From Rhodothermales bacterium (GTDB taxonomy: Bacteria; Bacteroidota; Rhodothermia; Rhodothermales; UBA10348): a stretch of DNA of 64,000 bases. Shown in pieces: positions 58,965-64,000 of the stretch (the first letter of the stretch is position 1; every line of letters begins with the position of its first letter). The notes beneath the pieces are model-generated. The model did not search any database. It was not told the origin of the DNA and saw only the letters and a program-made list of their open reading frames with translations. The DNA is taken from NCBI GenBank assembly GCA_017643395.1, contig JAEPNP010000001.1, positions 62,001 to 126,000 on the forward strand, read 5' to 3'. The position numbers were made by a program, and so were the translations under genes.

Positions 58965-59786
58965 CTATCCGCTGATGCAGGCGCAGTCCATCGTGGTCTG
59001 ACAGTCCACCTCCACCGCGCCCTCGGAAATGTCCTGGATCCTCTGGTTGATCGCTCCCTCCAGGTCAGTGTCGATCCCGCTGGTCGCGCGTATGCGATTC
59101 AACTCGGCGGAGACGGCATCGCCCGGCAGCCCGTAGCACTGGGCGCTGATCATATCTCCGGTCAGCACCTGACGCATCTGGTCCAGGTGCGGGGTGAATC
59201 GGCCTTGCCAATCCCGACCTGTCAGCTCGCTCCACAGCGCCTCATGAGCGCCCGAACCGAGCATGCTATACCCGCCATAGTCCCACGTGCGGGTAAAAAA
59301 CGCGGGCCATCCGGTGATCTGCCCCTGATATACCTGCGGATGGCCCCAGTGGTCGAACAAGAGGGCCACGAAGGCGTCGTCGAGTGAGTCGGGCGTGGCC
59401 TGGGCGATGCGGTCCCAGTCATCCCGCTCCATGCTCAGCGTGGCTTCCGTGCACTCGGCCACACAACTCGGACTCAGCCCCGGAAGTCCGAGATCGTTGC
59501 CCTGAAACCGGTAGCTGTATCCGGTGAAGGGATCCAGGGAATCGGCAGGAATCAAGTCCCCGGTCATCCGCAGAGCCCGTTCGAACAGGGCGTCGAAGTC
59601 GTCCGAGGTGCGAACGGCGGCTACCTGCTCCCGGAAGCCGTCGATCACGGCCACCGATTCCGCCGGCAACAGCGCCAGCCGGGCTGCTTCCTGCTCCGCG
59701 GTCACCGGATCGGGCTCGAACGATGGGGCCTTCTGCTCGGGGGCCGAACAGCCTGCCAGCACAAGGAACAGGATTAGCGCGCGCAT
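58965..59786 (-). CDS. Hypothetical lipoprotein, 273 aa
   Basis: The signal is MRALILFLVLAGCSAPEQ with lipobox LAGC (Cys13). The mature protein is acidic and has several Cys: C107 and C111 in SPSCVAEC, C217 in SAQCYGL, and a Cys-rich end CQTTMDCACISG. No family is recognised. It is last in the run LacI - MFS - DoxX - this gene, separated from DoxX by 12 nt, so it is probably co-transcribed. It ends 3 bp from the convergent DUF3047 gene. Confidence 0.65.
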   Translation of the reverse strand: MRALILFLVLAGCSAPEQKAPSFEPDPVTAEQEAARLALLPAESVAVIDGFREQVAAVRTSDDFDALFERALRMTGDLIPADSLDPFTGYSYRFQGNDLGLPGLSPSCVAECTEATLSMERDDWDRIAQATPDSLDDAFVALLFDHWGHPQVYQGQITGWPAFFTRTWDYGGYSMLGSGAHEALWSELTGRDWQGRFTPHLDQMRQVLTGDMISAQCYGLPGDAVSAELNRIRATSGIDTDLEGAINQRIQDISEGAVEVDCQTTMDCACISG

Positions 59787-59798
59787 CCTGAAAGGTAG

Positions 59799-60218
59799 CT
59801 ACTCGCCGCCAGCGCCGCGCCGGGCCTGCAACCACGCGTCCACGCTGTAGCGTCCGGGGCCGATGCCCATGAGCCCCACCAACACGAACATGTTCTTGAG
59901 GGCGTGGGCGGGCGTGCCCTGACCAGTAATCCAGTGGCGTGCAGAGGCAACCAGCATCGTGAACGCCAAAAGCGCCGCAACCGGCCGGAAGAACAGTCCC
60001 GCTGCGATCATGAGCGCACCGATCGACTCCGCGAACGCCGCAAGAAACCCGAACGCGGTATGCCCGAAGCCAATGCCGAACATCTCCATGGCACCTCCGA
60101 TGCCCTCCCAGCGCTCCGGTCCGCCGGTCAGCTTGGACCAGCCGTGGTAGTAGATAAACGCCAGCCCAAAGCCCAGACGGAGAATCAGGAGGCCGAGGTC
60201 GTGATAGCGGTCTTTCAT
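59799..60218 (-). CDS. DoxX family membrane protein, 139 aa
   Basis: The start ATG overlaps the MFS gene stop (ATGA, 60215-60218). Four membrane helices (about 7-25, 53-72, 76-92, 107-123) and the motif 'LILRLGFGLAFIYYHGWSKL' (10-29) followed by 'FAESIGALMIAAGLFFRPVA' (62-81) are typical of DoxX/DUF417-like proteins. The cellular role is unsettled; some relatives are linked to oxidative stress. It travels here with a LacI-controlled sugar transporter. Confidence 0.85.
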   Translation of the reverse strand: MKDRYHDLGLLILRLGFGLAFIYYHGWSKLTGGPERWEGIGGAMEMFGIGFGHTAFGFLAAFAESIGALMIAAGLFFRPVAALLAFTMLVASARHWITGQGTPAHALKNMFVLVGLMGIGPGRYSVDAWLQARRGAGGE

Positions 60219-61522
60219 GGTCGAGCCAGAGAGTGAGCGAGTTCTTCGAGCGGGCGCCCGGCGGTTTCAGGCATCATGTAGCGCACCCAGAGTAGTTGCA
60301 ACACCATCATGCCGGCAAACAGGGCAAACACGACGGCGGCCCCGATGGTGCCGAACAGAACCGGCACCAGTGACGGGATAATGGCGGCAAGCACCCAGTG
60401 CACGGAGCACCCGAAGGCCTGTCCGGATGCGCGCAGGTGATTGGGGAAGATCTCCGAGATGAACACCCAGATGACCGCGCCCTGTCCCACCGCGTGGGAG
60501 CCGATGAAAATGAACAGGAAGGCCGCCACCGCGAGTCCGCTCCAACCAAGGAAGAACGAAGCGGACACCAGAGCCAGCGAGATGATGTAGCCGATCGAAC
60601 CCCAGTACATCAGTTGCTTGCGGCCCTTGCGGTCAATCAGGTAGATGCCGAGCAGGGTAAAGACAAGATTCGTGATACCGATGCCAACGCTGCTCAACAG
60701 CGCCGTGCTGGCACCCAATCCGGCTTCCGCAAAGACGCGCGGGGCGTAGTACAGAATGGCGTTGATTCCTGAGGTCTGGTTGAAGAAGGCGATCAGAAAC
60801 GCCAGGGCCAATGGCAGTCGGTACTTCTTCTGGAAGATCGACTCCGAAGGACCCGACTCGGCGGCCATGTCGGCCAGGAGCTGCTGCGCGCTCTCTTCGG
60901 CGCCGACGAGCCGCAGGACTTCATCGGCCTCCTCGACACGTCCCTTGGTGAGCAGCCAGCGGGGACTGAGGGGCAGTCCCAGGGCCAGCAGGGTGTAGAT
61001 GACGGCCGGGATGGCCTCCACGCCCATCATCCAGCGCCAGGCATCGTCTCCGAGACCCGAGAGTAGAAAGTTGGAGACGAACGCCACCAGAATGCCGAAA
61101 ACGATGTTGAACTGGTACAGGCCTACCAGTCGTCCCCGGTCTTTGGCAGGTGCGATTTCGGAGATGTAGGATGGCGCGGCGACGGTCGATGCACCGACGC
61201 CCAGGCCGCCGAGGAATCGGAAGACCGCGAACGTGATCGGGTCGCCGGCGAACGCGGATCCGATGGCGGAGATGGTGTACAGCACACCGATCCCGATGAG
61301 GGTGCGCTTGCGGCCCAGGATGCGCGTGGGGATACCGCCGAGAATCGCGCCGGCCACCGTGCCCCAGAGGGCCATGCCGACGACAACGGCGCCGTGGAAC
61401 GCGTCCGAGGACTGCCAGAGCTCCTGCAGCCGGCCTTCGGCGCCGGAGATCACAATCGTGTCGAAGCCGAACAGGAATCCGGCCAGCGCGGCGGTCAGGG
61501 ACCAGGTGGTAACGCGTTTCAT
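60215..61522 (-). CDS. Sugar porter (MFS, XylE/GLUT type), 435 aa
   Basis: The start at ATG 61522 (MKRVTTWSLTAALAGFLFGF) overlaps the LacI stop (ATGA). Twelve transmembrane helices are visible. Sugar-porter signatures are present: 'GFLFGFDTIVISGA' (helix 1), 'GRKRTLIGIGVL' after helix 2, 'RFLGGLGVGASTVAAPSYIS' (helix 4), 'NQTSGINAILYYAP' (helix 7), 'DRKGRKQLMYWG' (between 8 and 9) and the end motif 'PETAGRPLEEL'. It imports a monosaccharide, most likely by proton symport. LacI control and the neighbouring fucosidase-like gene suggest fucose or a related sugar, which is inference. Confidence 0.93.
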   Translation of the reverse strand: MKRVTTWSLTAALAGFLFGFDTIVISGAEGRLQELWQSSDAFHGAVVVGMALWGTVAGAILGGIPTRILGRKRTLIGIGVLYTISAIGSAFAGDPITFAVFRFLGGLGVGASTVAAPSYISEIAPAKDRGRLVGLYQFNIVFGILVAFVSNFLLSGLGDDAWRWMMGVEAIPAVIYTLLALGLPLSPRWLLTKGRVEEADEVLRLVGAEESAQQLLADMAAESGPSESIFQKKYRLPLALAFLIAFFNQTSGINAILYYAPRVFAEAGLGASTALLSSVGIGITNLVFTLLGIYLIDRKGRKQLMYWGSIGYIISLALVSASFFLGWSGLAVAAFLFIFIGSHAVGQGAVIWVFISEIFPNHLRASGQAFGCSVHWVLAAIIPSLVPVLFGTIGAAVVFALFAGMMVLQLLWVRYMMPETAGRPLEELAHSLARP

Positions 61523-62526
61523 CGTCCGGTGCCGCACGAGCGGCGGACAATCAGTTCAGAAGGCAGCACAAACTCGCGTGGCTCGAGCTTTGGATCTGCA
61601 ATGCGGGCCAGCAGAGCCTCCGCTGCCTGCTTCCCCATTTCCTGAGCAGGCTGCCTCACTACCGTCAGCGGAGGGTCGATTACCCGGGACCAGGGGACTT
61701 CATCGAAGGCAACGACAGCCATGTCGTCCGGCACGCGCAGACCCAGCGCCCGAATGGACAGCATTACGCCCAGGCTGAGCATACTGGTACCGATGAAGAC
61801 GGCAGTCGGTGGGCGCTCAAGGTTGACCAGGTCGTGGAGCAGCACGCTTCCGTCCTCCTGAGTCGATTCCGCCTCCAGCACCAGTTCCGGATCCATGGGA
61901 ATGCCTGCCTGACTCAGGGCCAGCCGATACCCCGTGCGTCTTTCCACGGAGGTGGACAAATGCGGGAGACCTCCGATGTAGCCGATGCGGGTATGCCCCC
62001 CCTCGATCAACAGTTGCACGGCTTCCCTTGCGCCGCGCACGTTGTCGGTCAGGACCGCATCCAGGTACCGGCCCGTCAATCGGCGGTCAATACAGACGAT
62101 GGGCACGCGACTCTTTTGCAGGCGGTCGAGCGCCGGATCCCCCTCTACCACGGACGGCAGGATGACACCGTCGACCTGCTCCGTGTGCATGGTTTCCAGG
62201 CACACCCGCTGGCGATCCGGGTCCTCATTGGAATTGTTGAGGATGAGAGCAAAACCGTTCGCGTAGGCGACGTCTTCCACGCCGCGCACCACATCGGCAA
62301 AGAACGGATTCTGGATGTCCGGGATAACGATGCCGAGAATCTTGGACTGGCCGGATTCCACCCGCAAGCGGCGCGCCACTCGGCTTGGCCGATAGTCCAA
62401 CTCGTCTACGGCTGCCTGTATGCGGGCCCTGGTGCGCTCCCGAACCACCGAAGGGTCGTTAAAGAACCGGGACACGGTGGCCACGGACACGCCCGCGCGT
62501 CTGGCAACCTCAGTCAGAGTCGGCAT
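61519..62526 (-). CDS. LacI family transcriptional regulator, 335 aa
   Basis: The N-terminal helix-turn-helix is TLTEVARRAGVSVATVSRFF (3-22), followed by the hinge 'DYRPSRVARRLRV' (about 44-56). The periplasmic-binding-protein-like ligand domain (about 62-330) has 'ILGIVIPDIQNPFFADVVRG', 'HTRIGYIGGL', 'FDEVPWSRVIDPPLTVVRQP' and 'SCGTGR' at the end. It should repress or activate the operon it starts (LacI - MFS - DoxX - lipoprotein) when its sugar is absent. A palindromic LacI-type operator lies 9 nt upstream of its start, so it probably controls itself. Confidence 0.94.
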   Translation of the reverse strand: MPTLTEVARRAGVSVATVSRFFNDPSVVRERTRARIQAAVDELDYRPSRVARRLRVESGQSKILGIVIPDIQNPFFADVVRGVEDVAYANGFALILNNSNEDPDRQRVCLETMHTEQVDGVILPSVVEGDPALDRLQKSRVPIVCIDRRLTGRYLDAVLTDNVRGAREAVQLLIEGGHTRIGYIGGLPHLSTSVERRTGYRLALSQAGIPMDPELVLEAESTQEDGSVLLHDLVNLERPPTAVFIGTSMLSLGVMLSIRALGLRVPDDMAVVAFDEVPWSRVIDPPLTVVRQPAQEMGKQAAEALLARIADPKLEPREFVLPSELIVRRSCGTGR

Positions 62527-62535
62527 CGAAGAGAA

Positions 62536-62549
62536 TGAAAACGTTTACA
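62536..62549. promoter_or_regulatory. LacI/GalR-type operator TGAAAACGTTTACA
   Basis: The core AAACGTTT (62539-62546) is a perfect palindrome with a central CG, the hallmark of LacI-family operators. The full 14-mer matches its own reverse complement at 12 of 14 positions. It ends 10-23 bp upstream of the LacI ATG at 62526, so binding would block transcription. Confidence 0.75.
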
Positions 62550-62620
62550 AACTAAAATGAATGCCAATACCGGATCCATGCGAACCCTTCGACCTAACTT
62601 CATTAAGGAGCGCGGGCGAC

Positions 62621-63610
62621 TTAGCGACCGGCTACTTCCCTGGCGCGCATAAGGCGCTCTATGGACGCAGCCGGCAGCAGGCCGGAAGTATCCGGAGGTA
62701 CGTTCAGCAAGTAGTTAGCCGAGCGGGCGTTTGCCGTGGTCAGCATTTCTGCGATGTACTCCGCCGACTTGAGCGCCCAGGGCGTGTGTCCTTCGTTCCA
62801 AAACCAGCTGGGCCCGATGGTATCAGACACTTCGGCCGGCTCCGTGTTGCCGGTCGAGGGCAATCCTGCCGCCGGATCCGTGGCAGCATACAAGGGCAGT
62901 TCGTAGCTGTGAACGTCAGATTCCGAACTGGTGCGTTGCTCGTTCGCAAGGATGAGCGTGCTCGGAGAGGTCTTTCGGATGTGTCGGCGGAGCTTGTGCC
63001 ACGCGGCCTGGTCCATGTAGGGACTGCGCGCCTGATCGATCCATACAAGGTCTATCGGACCGTACCGGGTTAGCAACTCCGTCAACTGCTTGCGAGCGAA
63101 GCCTGCATAGTCCCCGTTGGCTTCCGGTGGAAATCCATGCAGGGAGGGCCCGGGCGGGACCGGGTTGCCAAAGCGCCCGTCGTAGTCTCCGGCCATGCAG
63201 TAGTACAGACCGACACGCAGTCCGCGGCTGCGAAACGCGTGAACGAATTCCGCGACCACATCGCCCGAGCCTTGTTGGAATTCGAGCATCGCCGACGCGT
63301 CGTGGTCGGTGTGCTCACTGTCCCAGAGCGCCCACCCGCCGGTGTGCTTGGTGGTCAGCACGCCATATTTCATGCCGGCAGCCACGGCTACGTCCGCCCA
63401 TTGCCCCGGATCGAACCGGTCAGGACTGAATGCCCTCGGGTCTTCGTATCCGTTCGTCCAGTCGCCACCTGTGAAGGTCGCCATGCCGAAATGGATGAAC
63501 ATGCCGTACCGCCAGGTCAGGAAATCCGCCCGCAAGTCTTCGGACGGGATCACCACGCTCTGGCACGAAAGCGTGCCGCACACCATAACCACCAATACTC
63601 CGCAGCGCAT
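62621..63610 (-). CDS. GH29 alpha-L-fucosidase-like lipoprotein, 329 aa
   Basis: The signal is MRCGVLVVMVCGTLSC, with a possible lipidated Cys16. The catalytic barrel shows GH29 blocks: 'WRYGMFIHFGMATF' (33-46), 'YGVLTTKHTGGWALWDSEHT' (82-101), 'GLYYCMAGDYDG' (134-145), and 'IDLVWIDQARSP' with Asp192 at the nucleophile position. The 'NYLLNVPPDTSGLLP' close fits the barrel end. The usual C-terminal beta-sandwich of GH29 is missing or very short, so the protein is shorter than most. It should release alpha-L-fucose from the outside of the cell. It is upstream of lacI on the same strand, 94 bp apart. Confidence 0.85.
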   Translation of the reverse strand: MRCGVLVVMVCGTLSCQSVVIPSEDLRADFLTWRYGMFIHFGMATFTGGDWTNGYEDPRAFSPDRFDPGQWADVAVAAGMKYGVLTTKHTGGWALWDSEHTDHDASAMLEFQQGSGDVVAEFVHAFRSRGLRVGLYYCMAGDYDGRFGNPVPPGPSLHGFPPEANGDYAGFARKQLTELLTRYGPIDLVWIDQARSPYMDQAAWHKLRRHIRKTSPSTLILANEQRTSSESDVHSYELPLYAATDPAAGLPSTGNTEPAEVSDTIGPSWFWNEGHTPWALKSAEYIAEMLTTANARSANYLLNVPPDTSGLLPAASIERLMRAREVAGR

Positions 63611-63632
63611 GCGCCGAGAATACGGACGGGAT

Positions 63633-64000
63633 TCAGGCCGTTGCCAGGGCGGCCTGGCGATGCACCGACGCGTGGCAATCGGCCGTCAGTTCCGGCGTTG
63701 CTGCATAACCACCCGAAAGCAGACAGGTCAGGGCACGCCCGCGTTCGGTTACCTGCTCGATCACAAAGCGGTCCCGACGGGCAAGACCGTGCCGGGTCAG
63801 TGCCAGTCGGCCGAAGCGGTCCCCGGACAGCACGTCTATTCCTCCCAGGTAGATCACGAGGTCGCACGGAAATCCATCGAGCGCCTTGGGCAGCACATCT
63901 TGCAGCGCCGCCATGTAGGCGTCGTCGTCCGCGCCGTCCGGCAACCCGACATCCAATGTGGACGGCTCTTTGCGAAAGGGATAGTTCTTCTCCCCGTGGA
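63633..64000 (-). CDS. Histone deacetylase/acetoin-utilisation family protein, C-terminal part (runs off the right edge)
   Basis: On the minus strand the frame is open from the window edge, so the 5' part is missing; the TTG at 63956 is internal, not a start. The visible sequence begins HGEKNYPFRKEPST, a known HDAC-family block, then 'DVGLPDGADDDAYMAALQ', 'LGGIDVLSGDRFGRLALTRH' with the Asp of the zinc site, and 'ERGRALTCLLSGGY' near the end. This is the arginase/deacetylase fold. It probably deacetylates a small acetylated molecule or protein lysine; no more can be said without the N-terminus. It is 22 bp upstream of the fucosidase gene on the same strand. Confidence 0.88.
   Translation of the reverse strand, partial: HGEKNYPFRKEPSTLDVGLPDGADDDAYMAALQDVLPKALDGFPCDLVIYLGGIDVLSGDRFGRLALTRHGLARRDRFVIEQVTERGRALTCLLSGGYAATPELTADCHASVHRQAALATA

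Overview
The window (about 62% GC by eye) reads like a chromosomal segment of a Rhodothermales-type bacterium, i.e. the Rhodothermota / marine 'Bacteroidetes order II' lineage. The evidence is: eight proteins ending in a type IX secretion (T9SS) C-terminal sorting domain (a YPNP/FPNP motif followed by 'YDVLGRxV' and a terminal basic tail); a TonB-dependent receptor paired with a DUF4249 lipoprotein; a serine/threonine kinase - ECF sigma - kinase set; and many SPaseII lipoproteins. This assignment rests on protein style alone. No rRNA is present; there is one tRNA, tRNA-Leu(CAA).

Layout. 1-3.4 kb: a partial M50-like membrane protein, tRNA-Leu, then a sparse stretch with an orphan gene, a DUF2513 gene and possible gene remnants. 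3.4-28 kb: mostly secreted proteins, including ELWxTDGT-repeat, Calx-beta/GEVED, beta-helix, FG-GAP and BNR propeller proteins, two serine hydrolases and small membrane proteins. Most are minus-strand and several are coupled by 4-nt start/stop overlaps. 28-32.2 kb: a tightly overlapping TonB receptor / DUF4249 / LpxR-like outer-membrane operon. 32.3-37.9 kb: kinase, ECF sigma factor, kinase with a PD40 propeller, and a quinoprotein sugar dehydrogenase.

37.9-50.3 kb is a carbohydrate-use region. It holds a T9SS-sorted esterase, a 51-bp tandem repeat array, and a minus-strand operon GH57-like lipoprotein - sulfatase - GH13 lipoprotein. Divergent from that operon are an AraC-type regulator and an SLC45/GPH-type sugar transporter. 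A convergent operon encodes PhyH dioxygenase - zinc alcohol dehydrogenase - esterase. The two minus-strand operons share a 14/16-identical motif at a similar distance and in the same orientation before their first genes, so they are plausibly one regulon. No SusC/SusD pair is present there.

50.3-59 kb: a TolB-propeller/amidohydrolase fusion; a membrane protein coupled to a CDP-glycerol-glycerophosphotransferase-like enzyme; then myo-inositol-1-phosphate synthase coupled to a CTP:inositol-1-phosphate cytidylyltransferase and followed by a DUF3047 gene. This is a possible CDP-inositol-based envelope pathway. 59-64 kb: a LacI regulator - sugar MFS - DoxX - lipoprotein operon with a clear LacI-type operator, a GH29 fucosidase-like lipoprotein, and the C-terminal part of a histone-deacetylase-family protein running off the right edge.
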